A stretch of DNA of 64,000 bases from Paradesertivirga superstes. Lineage in GTDB: Bacteria; Bacteroidota; Bacteroidia; Sphingobacteriales; Sphingobacteriaceae. The DNA is taken from contig NZ_JBBJCN010000008.1 of the NCBI RefSeq assembly GCF_037622515.1, positions 62,001-126,000 of the forward strand, written 5' to 3'. Each line of letters begins with the position of its first letter. Position 1 is the stretch's first letter. The position numbers and the translations under genes are program-made. The notes beneath the pieces are model-generated. The model was not told where the DNA came from and ran no database searches. It saw only the letters and a list, made by a program, of their open reading frames with translations. Positions 17,548-25,708 of this stretch are shown in pieces.

Positions 17548-17781
17548 ATGTCGAGAATTTGTGATTTAACAGGAAAGATGTCAATGAATGGGTATAACGT
17601 TTCGAACTCGAACGTTAAAACCAAACGCAAATTTCATCCTAATTTGCACGTTAAAAAGTTTTTCATCCCTGAAGAAGGACGTTGGATCACCCTAAAAGTT
17701 TCTGCTTCAGCTATTAAAACGATCAATAAAAACGGTATCACTGCCGTAATTAATAAATTCCTTAAAAAAGGATCCATTTAA
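17548..17781 (+). CDS. rpmB: 50S ribosomal protein L28 (bL28)
   Basis: 77 residues beginning MSRICDLTGKMSMNGYNVS, the bL28 signature, continuing with KTKRKFHPNLH and ending in a Lys-rich tail. First gene of rpmB-rpmG-DUF4295, with 20 bp to rpmG. The 420 bp before it hold the candidate structured element but no other gene. Confidence 0.97.
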   Translation: MSRICDLTGKMSMNGYNVSNSNVKTKRKFHPNLHVKKFFIPEEGRWITLKVSASAIKTINKNGITAVINKFLKKGSI

Positions 17782-17801
17782 TAAATTTATAAAGAAAAGA
17801 A

Positions 17802-17984
17802 ATGGCTAAGAAAGGTAACAGAGTTCAGGTTATATTAGAATGTACTGAGCAAAAAGAAAGTGGCGTACCTGGGATGTCTCGTTATATCACCACCAAAAAT
17901 AAAAAGAACACTACAGAGCGTTTAGAATTGAAAAAATTCAACAACTGCCTGAGAAAAGTAACTGTTCACAAAGAAATAAAGTAA
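17802..17984 (+). CDS. rpmG: 50S ribosomal protein L33 (bL33)
   Basis: 60 residues with the bL33 pattern (MAKKGNRVQVILECTEQ, SRYITTKNKKNT, LELKKFNNCLRK). It has single cysteines in ECTE and NNC rather than the two CxxC pairs, so it is the zinc-free (C-minus) form. Cotranscribed with rpmB. Confidence 0.97.
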   Translation: MAKKGNRVQVILECTEQKESGVPGMSRYITTKNKKNTTERLELKKFNNCLRKVTVHKEIK

Positions 17985-17993
17985 TAAAGGATA

Positions 17994-18064
17994 GAATGAC
18001 TGAATGATAGAAAGGTAGATTACAATCCATTCATTCATTCATTTACTCACTCATTCAATCATTA
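17994..18064 (+). repeat. ATTC-type short tandem repeats between rpmG and the DUF4295 gene
   Basis: CATTCATTCATTCATT at 18030-18045 and further CATTC/CACTC units to about 18064 are preceded by complementary GAATGACTGAATGAT (17994-18008), so the operon spacer can form a long imperfect hairpin. Tetranucleotide runs are prone to length change. Confidence 0.6.
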
Positions 18065-18074
18065 TAAAAGAAAC

Positions 18075-18239
18075 ATGGCTAAGAAAGTAGTTGCAACCCT
18101 GAAAACCGGAAAAGGTAAAGAATACTCCAAAGTAATTACTATGGTGAAGTCTCCTAAAACCGGCGCTTACACATTTAAAGAAATTATTGCGCATAACGAT
18201 CACGTTAAAGACGCAATAGACGAAGCAAAAAAAGTTTAA
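18075..18239 (+). CDS. DUF4295 family protein
   Basis: 54 residues, MAKKVVATLKTGKGKEYSKV ... HVKDAIDEAKKV. This short basic protein is nearly always encoded right after rpmB and rpmG in Bacteroidota and is thought to be ribosome-associated; the exact role is not known. It is followed by a terminator, which closes the operon before ftsY. Confidence 0.93.
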   Translation: MAKKVVATLKTGKGKEYSKVITMVKSPKTGAYTFKEIIAHNDHVKDAIDEAKKV

Positions 18240-18262
18240 TTACTTTTTTCTTTAAAATATTT

Positions 18263-18299
18263 AGAGCCGTCCCGATGCAAAATCAGGAGGGCTTTTTTT
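18263..18299 (+). terminator. Rho-independent terminator after the L28-L33-DUF4295 operon
   Basis: AGCCGTCCCGA pairs with TCAGGAGGGCT (two mismatches), loop TGCAAAA, followed by seven T. It lies 24 bp after the DUF4295 stop. Confidence 0.85.
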
Positions 18300-18316
18300 G
18301 TATTAGCTTCACAAAG

Positions 18317-18370
18317 CGTCATCCTGAGCTTGTCGAAGGAACAGGTCGAAGCATGAGCTTGTCGAAGCAT
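18317..18370 (+). repeat. RHPELVEG-type dispersed repeat in the ftsY leader
   Basis: Two copies of the CTGAGCTTGTCGAAG motif lie between the operon terminator and the ftsY start. Read in the ftsY frame they give the familiar spurious peptide KRHPELVEG, which is why the longer ftsY frame from 18275 should not be used. The same motif recurs at 24.2-24.6 kb. Confidence 0.8.
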
Positions 18371-18391
18371 AAACAATTTGCACATATCACT

Positions 18392-19357
18392 ATGGGATTA
18401 TTTGATTTTTTCAAGAAAAAGGAAACTACTCCGGTAGAGCAGGAGGCCCTGGATAAAGGTCTAGAAAAAACCAAGGAAGGCATTTTCTCCAAGCTTACCA
18501 AAGCTGTAATAGGCAAATCGGTGGTCGACGAGGAAGTGCTCGACGAGCTGGAGGAAATCCTTGTCACTTCTGATGTTGGAGTAGGCACCACGCTGAAAAT
18601 AATTGGAAGAATTGAGGAGCGTGTGGCACGCGATAAATACCTGAACACCTCCGAGCTGAACGGTATTTTACGGACCGAGATTCAGGACCTGCTTGCAGAA
18701 AACAACAGCAGTGATTTTGAACACTTTGATTATGGCAACCACAAGCCTTATGTAATTATGGTGGTGGGCGTAAACGGAGTAGGCAAGACTACGACCATAG
18801 GCAAACTGGCGAATAAACTGAAGGAAGCCGGAAATAAAGTGGTGCTTGGCGCTGCCGATACATTTCGTGCCGCAGCCGTAGAGCAGCTTAAACTCTGGGG
18901 CGAGCGGGTTAACGTTCGTGTGGTTGCGCAACCCATGGGCTCCGACCCTGCTTCCGTGGCTTTCGATACCTTACAATCAGCCGTGGCAAACGGTGAGGAT
19001 GTAGCTATAATTGATACGGCAGGCCGCCTGCACAATAAAATTGCCCTGATGAATGAGCTCACTAAAATTAAAAATGTAATGCAGAAGGTGGTTCCGGGCG
19101 CACCGCATGAAATTCTTTTAGTGCTCGATGCCTCAACCGGACAGAACGCTATTGAGCAATGCAAGCAGTTTACCCAGGCAACAGATGTAAATGCTTTAGC
19201 TTTAACTAAATTAGACGGAACTGCTAAAGGCGGCGTTGTTATAGGTATATCAGATCAGTTTAAAATTCCGGTTAAATATATTGGCGTTGGCGAAGGAATG
19301 AATGATCTTCAGCTTTTTAATAAGAAAGAGTTTGTAGAGTCTTTGTTTAAAAGTTGA
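18392..19357 (+). CDS. ftsY: Signal recognition particle receptor FtsY
   Basis: 321 residues from the ATG at 18392 (MGLFDFFKKKE), an N-terminal membrane-targeting amphipathic start. NG domain: four-helix N domain (about 20-95), then the GTPase with G1 GVNGVGKTTTIGKLA, the insertion box with AADTFRAAAVEQL, G3 DTAGR, G4 TKLDGTAKGG and the closing KYIGVGEGMNDLQLF. The acidic A domain found in E. coli FtsY is absent, as usual in this phylum. It docks ribosome-nascent-chain-SRP complexes to SecYEG. Confidence 0.96.
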   Translation: MGLFDFFKKKETTPVEQEALDKGLEKTKEGIFSKLTKAVIGKSVVDEEVLDELEEILVTSDVGVGTTLKIIGRIEERVARDKYLNTSELNGILRTEIQDLLAENNSSDFEHFDYGNHKPYVIMVVGVNGVGKTTTIGKLANKLKEAGNKVVLGAADTFRAAAVEQLKLWGERVNVRVVAQPMGSDPASVAFDTLQSAVANGEDVAIIDTAGRLHNKIALMNELTKIKNVMQKVVPGAPHEILLVLDASTGQNAIEQCKQFTQATDVNALALTKLDGTAKGGVVIGISDQFKIPVKYIGVGEGMNDLQLFNKKEFVESLFKS

Positions 19358-19387
19358 TTACACTGATATGAGAGGATACCACTGATT
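19356..19387 (-). repeat. Two inverted copies of the AATCAGTGNAATC repeat
   Basis: GATTACACTGAT (19356-19367) overlaps the ftsY stop codon, and GATACCACTGATT (19375-19387) follows. Both are reverse complements of the direct repeat array at 19924-20096, so the GxxExxY gene between them is flanked by oppositely oriented copies. Confidence 0.65.
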
Positions 19388-19467
19388 ATTAATGGATTAA
19401 AATAATTATAATTGACAGTATAGCTTGAGATCCGTATACCATAATTTAGTTTATACAGTTTATTCAT

Positions 19468-19846
19468 ATGGAGGATAAATTTCCGGCAGATAAGCTTACA
19501 GAAAAAATTATTGGATGTTGCTTTTCAGTGCATAGGGAATTAGGGCCGGGGTTTAACGAGAAGATATATTCAAATGCGTTACAAATCACATTAATTAAAG
19601 AAAATTTAAGCTTTGTAGCCGAAAAAAGAATTTGTGGTGATGTTTGATAGTAAGCAGGTAGGAAAGTTCAGATGCGATTTATTAATAGAAAACTCGGTAA
19701 TTGTTGAGCTAAAATCTGTAACAGGCTATCAACCCAAGTTATTTCAAAATCAGTTGATCTCCTATTTAAAAGCAAGCAAAATTAAAACCGGCCTGCTGAT
19801 AAATTTCGGAAATACCAGCTGTGAAATTAAGCGATTATCAGTATAA
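19468..19846 (+). pseudogene. GxxExxY (PDDEXK_3) nuclease-like protein, frameshifted
   Basis: Frame 1 from the ATG at 19468 reads the N-terminal half, including HRELGPGFNEKIYSNAL with the GxxExxY-type signature, and stops at 19647. Frame 2 continues without a gap: EFVVMFDSKQVGKFRCDLLI then ENSVIVELKSVTG, ending INFGNTSCEIKRLSV. Joined, the two give about 125 residues, the normal family length. PD-(D/E)XK residues are present: Glu in the first motif, Asp in RCDLLIE and ExK in VELK. The shift falls in a run of six A at 19622-19627; five A would restore the frame. It may be a pseudogene, an assembly error or a product of slippage. Biological role of the family is unknown. Confidence 0.75.
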
Positions 19847-19923
19847 CTTGAGCAAGTAAAAAATCACATGGAAAAAATCAGTGAATCATTTAATCCTCAG
19901 CATAATCTATTAAAACTCTTTAC

Positions 19924-20096
19924 AATCAGTGTAATCCCCTTAAATCAGTGCAATCTTTTTTAAAATCAGTGTAATCATCATTAATCAGTGCAATCACCTT
20001 CAATCAGTGAAATCATCAATAATCAGTGCAATCACCCCAAATCAGTGTAATCTCCTCAAATCAGTGTAATCCCCCCAAATCAGTGTAATCATTAAT
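19924..20096 (+). repeat. Nine tandem 19-bp repeats, AATCAGTGNAATC core
   Basis: Copies start at 19924, 19943, 19964, 19983, 20002, 20021, 20040, 20059 and 20078: spacing 19 bp except one of 21. The first 13 bp, AATCAGTGNAATC, are conserved and the last six vary. Degenerate copies flank the array at 19877 and 20097. It ends 16 bp before the rimO start, so it forms the rimO leader. The repeat is too short and too regular for CRISPR. Confidence 0.9.
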
Positions 20097-20112
20097 AATC
20101 ATAAAAAAACAA

Positions 20113-21459
20113 ATGAGAACGAAATCAGTGAAGTTGCCCAATCTTTCAGAGACATCAAAAACCAAACCCAGAGTAAACGTAATAACCCTCGGTTGCTCCA
20201 AAAACGTATACGACTCTGAGGTTCTGATGGGCCAGCTTAAAGGCAACCTGATTGACGTGGTACATGAAACTGATAAAATCAGGAAGGACGATATTATTGT
20301 TATTAATACCTGCGGCTTTATCGACAATGCCAAACAGGAATCTATAGATACTATTCTGCAATACAGTGAGCTGAAGGAACAGGGTAAGGTGGGCAAAGTG
20401 GTGGTTACCGGTTGTCTTTCCGAGCGCTATAAACCCGAGCTGGAAGCCGAACTTTCGAATGTGGATGCTTTTTTCGGCACCAACGATCTTCAGAATATCC
20501 TGACAAATCTGGGCGCCGACTATAAATACGAGCTGATCGGCGAACGCCTTTTAACTACCCCCTCACACTTCGCATATTTTAAAATTTCTGAAGGCTGCAA
20601 CCGTCCCTGCTCCTTTTGCGCTATTCCGCTGATGCGGGGCAAGCATGTTTCCAAATCCATTGAAGAACTGGTAAAGGAAGCCAAGGGACTTGTGCGCAAC
20701 GGGACCAAAGAACTGGTAGTAATTGCGCAGGACCTTACTTATTACGGTCTGGATCTTTATGGAAAACGTAACCTGGATGAATTGCTGCGCCACCTTTCGG
20801 ATGTGGACGGCCTTGAATGGATCCGTTTACAGTACGCTTATCCTTCCGGTTTTCCGATGGAAATTCTGGATGTGATGAACGAGCGCTCCAATATCTGCAA
20901 TTACCTGGATATGCCCCTTCAGCACATCAGCGACAATATGCTGAAATCAATGCGTCGCGGCATAAGCAAACAAAAAACTATTGATCTGGTAGATGCTATC
21001 CGTAATAAAGTTCCCGATATCACCTTACGAACTACTTTAATTTGCGGTTATCCCGGAGAAACAGAACAGGATTTTAATGAAATGAAGGACTGGGTTGAGG
21101 AAACCCGTTTCGACCGTCTCGGCTGCTTCACCTATTCGCATGAAGAGAAAACATCTGCTCACTCTCTTGTGGATGATGTTCCTGACGGAGTAAAAGAGCA
21201 GCGTGTGGAAGAAATTATGGACGTTCAGCAGTCAATTTCCTTTGATAAAAATCAGGAGAAAATTGGCAATACCTACAAAGTGCTGATCGACAAAAAAGAA
21301 GGCGATTATTTCGTCGGACGTACAGAATTCGACTCTCCGGAAGTCGACAATGAAGTTCTGCTGCATGCCAGCACCAATTATGCCACCATAGGAAGTTTTG
21401 TTGAGGCAAAGATCGAACGCGCCGAAGACTTCGACTTATATGGACAAATTGTCAAATAA
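20113..21459 (+). CDS. rimO: Ribosomal protein S12 methylthiotransferase RimO
   Basis: 448 residues. UPF0004 domain with three cluster cysteines (TLGCSKN, NTCGF, TGCLSERY), radical-SAM motif SEGCNRPCSFCAIPLMRG and a C-terminal TRAM domain. KHVSKSIEEL and the YTYSHE-like segment (CFTYSHEEKTSA) favour RimO over MiaB. It adds a methylthio group to Asp of uS12. It is the first gene of a tight run rimO-bshC-dehydrogenase (23 bp and 2 bp gaps). Confidence 0.95.
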   Translation: MRTKSVKLPNLSETSKTKPRVNVITLGCSKNVYDSEVLMGQLKGNLIDVVHETDKIRKDDIIVINTCGFIDNAKQESIDTILQYSELKEQGKVGKVVVTGCLSERYKPELEAELSNVDAFFGTNDLQNILTNLGADYKYELIGERLLTTPSHFAYFKISEGCNRPCSFCAIPLMRGKHVSKSIEELVKEAKGLVRNGTKELVVIAQDLTYYGLDLYGKRNLDELLRHLSDVDGLEWIRLQYAYPSGFPMEILDVMNERSNICNYLDMPLQHISDNMLKSMRRGISKQKTIDLVDAIRNKVPDITLRTTLICGYPGETEQDFNEMKDWVEETRFDRLGCFTYSHEEKTSAHSLVDDVPDGVKEQRVEEIMDVQQSISFDKNQEKIGNTYKVLIDKKEGDYFVGRTEFDSPEVDNEVLLHASTNYATIGSFVEAKIERAEDFDLYGQIVK

Positions 21460-21509
21460 GCGTTGCATCACGGGGGATTTAAATGAATTCCCCTATTTTC
21501 GTGCCCACG

Positions 21510-23108
21510 ATGAAAGCAACCTGCATCGATTATAGCGATACGCATAGTTTTTCTGAAACGCTGTTAAGCTACATATCCCGCGATCCGAAACTGGAGCCTT
21601 ACCTCTCCTACTGGCCGGATTTAGAAAATTTCGGCAAACTGATTGGCGATAAGAAGGAAACCGTAAACCGGGATGTTCTGGTGAAAGCCCTAAGAAAACA
21701 ATATTCCGGTCCACAGTACAATACCCCTGAATCTAAATTGGTACTGGAAAATATCGAGAGCCTGAGCAGGTCCGATACATTCACCATCACTACCGGTCAC
21801 CAGCTTAATATCTTCACCGGTCCCCTTTACTTTATTTTCAAAATAGTAACGGCCATTAATCTTGCCTCAGAACTCAAGGCCGCTCATCCTGATAAACACT
21901 TTGTTCCGGTTTACTGGATGGCTACAGAAGATCATGATTTTGCGGAAATTAATCATACCAACCTGCATGGCCTGAAATTTTCATGGGATGAAGAAGTAAG
22001 CGGAGCAACCGGCAGAATAAACCCTGCTTCTATTCGCGACACCCTAAAAGCCTATGTGAATGCGCTCGGATATACCGAACATTCCGAAAAGCTGAAAGCT
22101 ATACTGGAGGAAGCTTATCTAAAGCAGGATACCCTTGCCAACGCGACACGTTTTTTAGTGCACAGCCTTTTTGCCGGATACGGCTTGCTGATACTTGATG
22201 CCGATGATACTGATCTGAAAAGAGAATTTTCGGAAATTGTGAAGCAGGATATTCTGGAACAAAGGAGCCATAAAGCCATTACAAAAACTTCTGAAGAACT
22301 TGAAGAACTGGGGTTCGAAACCCAGGTGTATGCCAGGGAGATCAACTTTTTCTATTTGAAGGATAATCTCCGCGAACGCATAGTTTTTGAAAACGGAAGA
22401 TGGGAAGTACTGAATACGGAAATCTCTTTCGGTAAACATGAGCTGATTGCCGAAATTGACGATCATCCCGAAAGGTTTAGTCCGAATGTGGTGATGCGCC
22501 CCCTTTACCAGGAAGTCATTTTACCGAACCTGGCCTATATTGGCGGAGGAGCGGAAATTGTTTACTGGCTTCAGTTAAAACAAAGCTTCGAACAATTCGG
22601 TGTAGACTTCCCTGTTTTAATACTCAGAAATTCTGCATTGATCGCCAATGAATCCCTGGGTCATAAGTTGAGCAATTTAACTATTCCTCTTAAAGATATT
22701 TTTAAACCTGCGGAGATCGTAAAGAAAGAATATGTTATTCAAAACTCCGGGCATAACCTGCATTTAAACGAGGAGTGGGAGGAATTCAGCGCTTTATTTG
22801 AAAAGATTAAGCTCAGGGCCCATAGCATTGATCCTACTCTCGCTCCCAGCTCCGAAGGGGTAAAAGCCAAACTCAGGAACGCGCTCGACAACCTGGAAAA
22901 AAAGTTCATCAAAGCGGAAAAAAGAAATCATGAAGTCGCATTAAGGCAGATTGAGAATCTTCGCAATACTTATTTTCCGGGCGACAGTTTACAGGAACGC
23001 ACAGAAAATTTCGGCTTGCTTTATACCCGTTTCGGGGATAATTTTATTGCTGAGCTGATTCATCATTTTAAACCACTCGACCTTAAATTCACTGTTTTAG
23101 AATATTAA
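21510..23108 (+). CDS. bshC: Bacillithiol biosynthesis cysteine-adding enzyme BshC
   Basis: 532 residues from ATG 21510 (MKATCIDYSDTHSFS, the usual start); an ATG nine codons upstream at 21483 is also possible. Diagnostic segments: TITTGHQLNIFTGPLYFIFK, PVYWMATEDHDFAEINH and PNLAYIGGGAEIVYWLQLK, with a long coiled-coil region near the end. It adds cysteine to GlcN-malate, the last step of bacillithiol synthesis. bshA and bshB are not in the window. Confidence 0.95.
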   Translation: MKATCIDYSDTHSFSETLLSYISRDPKLEPYLSYWPDLENFGKLIGDKKETVNRDVLVKALRKQYSGPQYNTPESKLVLENIESLSRSDTFTITTGHQLNIFTGPLYFIFKIVTAINLASELKAAHPDKHFVPVYWMATEDHDFAEINHTNLHGLKFSWDEEVSGATGRINPASIRDTLKAYVNALGYTEHSEKLKAILEEAYLKQDTLANATRFLVHSLFAGYGLLILDADDTDLKREFSEIVKQDILEQRSHKAITKTSEELEELGFETQVYAREINFFYLKDNLRERIVFENGRWEVLNTEISFGKHELIAEIDDHPERFSPNVVMRPLYQEVILPNLAYIGGGAEIVYWLQLKQSFEQFGVDFPVLILRNSALIANESLGHKLSNLTIPLKDIFKPAEIVKKEYVIQNSGHNLHLNEEWEEFSALFEKIKLRAHSIDPTLAPSSEGVKAKLRNALDNLEKKFIKAEKRNHEVALRQIENLRNTYFPGDSLQERTENFGLLYTRFGDNFIAELIHHFKPLDLKFTVLEY

Positions 23109-23110
23109 AC

Positions 23111-24196
23111 ATGAGTTCATTCATTATCCAGGAAGAAAACTTAAGAAATTTCACTGAATCTGTTTTTATAAAAATCGGTTGCCCTGATGCCGATGCGAAG
23201 CTTGCGGCCGACGTTTTGCTGGCTTCCGATCTGCGCGGAATTGATTCGCATGGTGTTGCCCGCTTAAGCGGATACATCAGGCTATGGGAGAAAAAAAGAA
23301 TTAACCCGACTCCCAACATCACTATTGTGCATGAAACTGCCACCACTGCTACGGTTGATGGCGATAGCGGCCTGGGACTGGTTGTTGCTCCCTTTGCTAT
23401 GAAGCTTGCTATAGAAAAGGCGGAGAAATACGGGTCGGGATGGGTATCGGTACGCAATTCAAATCATTTCGGTATTGCCGGATACCATGCCCTTGAAGCC
23501 GTAAGAAAAGACATGATTGGCTTCGCAATGACGAATGCGAGTCCGCTTGTTGCCCCTACCTTTACTACCGAACGCCTCTTAGGTACCAACCCCATGTGCT
23601 ATGGTTTTCCGGCAGGCAAATACCCGCCTGTGATTGTGGATATGGCTACTTCTGCCGCGGCTAATGGAAAACTGGAGATCGCGCAGCGTTCTGGAAAGCC
23701 GGTGCCCGATGGATGGGTGCAGAGCAGGGATGGTGAAAACACTACAGATCCGCATGCTTTAAAATCAGGAGGCTCTCTGCTTCCTCTTGGCAGCGACAGG
23801 GATCACGGAAGTCATAAAGGCTTTGGTCTAAGCGCTACGGTAGATATTTTATCCGCTGTACTTTCCGGCGCCAACTACGGCCCCTGGGTCCCTCCTTTTG
23901 TAAGCTTCTTAGATCCTTTACCAAACCTTCCGGGATTAGGGATCGGGCATTTTGTGGGCGCTATGCGTGTCGATGGCTTTCGCCCGGTAGATGAGTTTAA
24001 ATCCCATATGGATAACTGGATTGAACGGTTTAAATCGGCAAAACCTATTGATACTTCTCAGCCGCTTATCATTCCCGGTGAACCCGAGCTGGAAGCCCAG
24101 GCCGACCGTAAAATCAATGGCATCCCGCTGGTAGATTCTGTTGTAAAAGATTTGAATGAAATGGCCGCTCAACTGGGAATAAAAGGAATATCTTAA
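23111..24196 (+). CDS. Malate/L-lactate dehydrogenase family (Ldh2) NAD(P)-dependent oxidoreductase
   Basis: 361 residues of the Ldh_2/MDH2 fold, unrelated to Rossmann LDH. Conserved pieces: SDLRGIDSHGVARL with the active-site His, SVRNSNHFGIAGYHA, FAMTNASPLVAPTF, GTNPMCYGFP, VDMATSAAANGKLEIA and DHGSHKGFGLS. Family members reduce 2-oxoacids (ureidoglycolate, sulfolactate, malate); the exact substrate cannot be read from sequence. The start lies 2 bp after the bshC stop, so it is cotranscribed. Confidence 0.9.
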   Translation: MSSFIIQEENLRNFTESVFIKIGCPDADAKLAADVLLASDLRGIDSHGVARLSGYIRLWEKKRINPTPNITIVHETATTATVDGDSGLGLVVAPFAMKLAIEKAEKYGSGWVSVRNSNHFGIAGYHALEAVRKDMIGFAMTNASPLVAPTFTTERLLGTNPMCYGFPAGKYPPVIVDMATSAAANGKLEIAQRSGKPVPDGWVQSRDGENTTDPHALKSGGSLLPLGSDRDHGSHKGFGLSATVDILSAVLSGANYGPWVPPFVSFLDPLPNLPGLGIGHFVGAMRVDGFRPVDEFKSHMDNWIERFKSAKPIDTSQPLIIPGEPELEAQADRKINGIPLVDSVVKDLNEMAAQLGIKGIS

Positions 24197-24657
24197 CGTC
24201 AGGCTGAGCCCGTCGAAGCCGGAGCCTGTCGAAGCCTTACATGACATCATTTTCATCTTGTTCATTTTCAAGAAGTTTTACTTAAAGCACCTTGTCATCT
24301 CGACGGCTTCGTCAGGCTGAGCTTGTCGAAGCCCTACACCTTGTCATCTCGACGGCTTTGTCAGGCTGAGCTTGTCGAAGCCTTACAATGACATTATTTA
24401 TATCCTTCTCATTTTCAGGAAGTTTTACTTAAAGCGCCTTGTCATCTCGACGGCTTCGTCAGGCTGAGCTTGTCGAAGCCCTACAATAACATAATTTATA
24501 TCCTGCTCATTTTCAGGAAGTTTTACTTAAAGCACCTTGTCATCTCGACGGCAGGATAGATCCTGGGCGATACGCCTGACAAAGCGCTTTAAGATTATTT
24601 GGAATGTTAATTTGTTTTTTTTCGTCAGGCTGAGCCTGTCGAAGCCCGAGCTCAAGA
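24197..24657. repeat. Cluster of dispersed intergenic repeats
   Basis: Three copies of a roughly 100-bp unit (starting near 24253, 24399 and 24498) run from TTCATTTTCA through AAGTTTTACTTAAAG to CCTTGTCATCTCGACGG. Interleaved are copies of GTCAGGCTGAGCTTGTCGAAGCC at 24311, 24360 and 24458, plus partial ones at 24199 and 24624. The tail TCGACGGCAGGATAGATCC and the ATACGCCTGA block recur at 33.1 kb. No gene is present. Confidence 0.85.
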
Positions 24658-25053
24658 TTACACAGCCATTACCGCATCCGCCTGATGAACAGACACGATC
24701 TGAAAACGGTTTATTCCATCGCGCATTTCCCACTCTGCAATATCTCCCGTTTGGTACCCTAACAAGGCAACAGCCAAAGGATCCGAAATTTGAATATCGC
24801 TTGGTTTTTCTGTCGAATCCTCAATTGAGATTATGCGAATGTTAAATGTCTGCGATTTATCAATATTGCAGACAAGCACAATGGAATTCGCACTCACGAC
24901 ATTCCCGGGCAAATATTCCTTCATTACTATTTTTGCATTCTTCAATTCATTGGATAATATCTCTTTATTAAATGCTGAGATATGCTCAGAGAAGTAACAT
25001 TCCATTAAGAATGCGAAATCCTCTTTCGTTACTATTAAATGTTGATTCTTCAT
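24658..25053 (-). CDS. Rnk/GreA C-terminal-like protein
   Basis: 131 residues. The second half has the GreA/GreB C-terminal FKBP-like fold: NSIVLVCNIDKSQTFNIRI, then ISDPLAVALLGYQTGDIAEW (compare SPLGxALLGxxxGD). The helical N-terminus is short, so it lacks the Gre coiled coil that enters the RNA polymerase channel and is closer to Rnk. Probably binds RNA polymerase. A paralogue lies at 25709-26107 with one gene between. Confidence 0.8.
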   Translation of the reverse strand: MKNQHLIVTKEDFAFLMECYFSEHISAFNKEILSNELKNAKIVMKEYLPGNVVSANSIVLVCNIDKSQTFNIRIISIEDSTEKPSDIQISDPLAVALLGYQTGDIAEWEMRDGINRFQIVSVHQADAVMAV

Positions 25054-25125
25054 AAAATCAGAATAATTAGATTAAACTTTCGGTTCTGCTATTCTTTTAA
25101 CCATGTTTATGCTAAGCCAGGTAGA

Positions 25126-25638
25126 CTAGCCGGAGATCCCATATTCAAACTCTCTGTTATTGGCAATTGCTTTCGTAATAAGATCCTTCCAGCGCCTTGC
25201 TTTGGCAGTTAGATTGCTCCGCCGGTATCCTGGATCTACAAATCTTTGGTAAAAAGTAATACGACATGCATCTCTGCAGGAATTTTCAAACTTAAGCTCC
25301 AATTGTACTGCTAAGCGCCTGACCAGCAGTTTACAGTCTTTTAAATCATGCAAATCAATGATGGTATTATTTTTATAATTGAAATAGTCTAAAAATATCA
25401 CCTTTTTATTCACCTCATCCAGGACCAGCAACTTGTCAGAAAAATATTCCTTTTTACAGGAATCGAAGTGAATAAACTTTGTCATCTCATTTAGCCGTTT
25501 TCTAAGTTTCTCTTTACGCTGCAGGCTAATTACCTGATTTCTCAACAAGAAACCGATCCCAATAACAAGCGGTATTGCAACTATGATTATCATGGCAACC
25601 GGAAAATCAATCAAACCCATTTCTAAAACTCCTTTCAT
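25126..25638 (-). CDS. Single-pass membrane protein of unknown function
   Basis: 170 residues. One N-terminal membrane helix (FPVAMIIIVAIPLVIGIGFL), then about 140 cytoplasmic residues, basic, with no recognised domain. MGLIDFP at 25620 is an alternative start. It lies between two Rnk/GreA-like genes on the same strand. Confidence 0.65.
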   Translation of the reverse strand: MKGVLEMGLIDFPVAMIIIVAIPLVIGIGFLLRNQVISLQRKEKLRKRLNEMTKFIHFDSCKKEYFSDKLLVLDEVNKKVIFLDYFNYKNNTIIDLHDLKDCKLLVRRLAVQLELKFENSCRDACRITFYQRFVDPGYRRSNLTAKARRWKDLITKAIANNREFEYGISG

Positions 25639-25708
25639 TAATTCATTTACTTAATTTTCACTCACATCATTTATCGTACATCAACCGACCATAAATGTGA
25701 TATACTCT

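Noticed and set aside
18319..19164. Minus-strand frames of 87-138 residues opposite ftsY
   Set aside because: Shadows of the strongly coding ftsY frame; no conserved feature.
19860..20110. Regular repeats resembling a CRISPR array
   Set aside because: The unit is only 19 bp with six variable bases, far too short for repeat-spacer structure, and no cas gene is present.
24537..24845. 102-residue plus-strand frame over the Rnk-like gene
   Set aside because: Its first half is repeat sequence and its second half is antisense to the GreA-like coding region.
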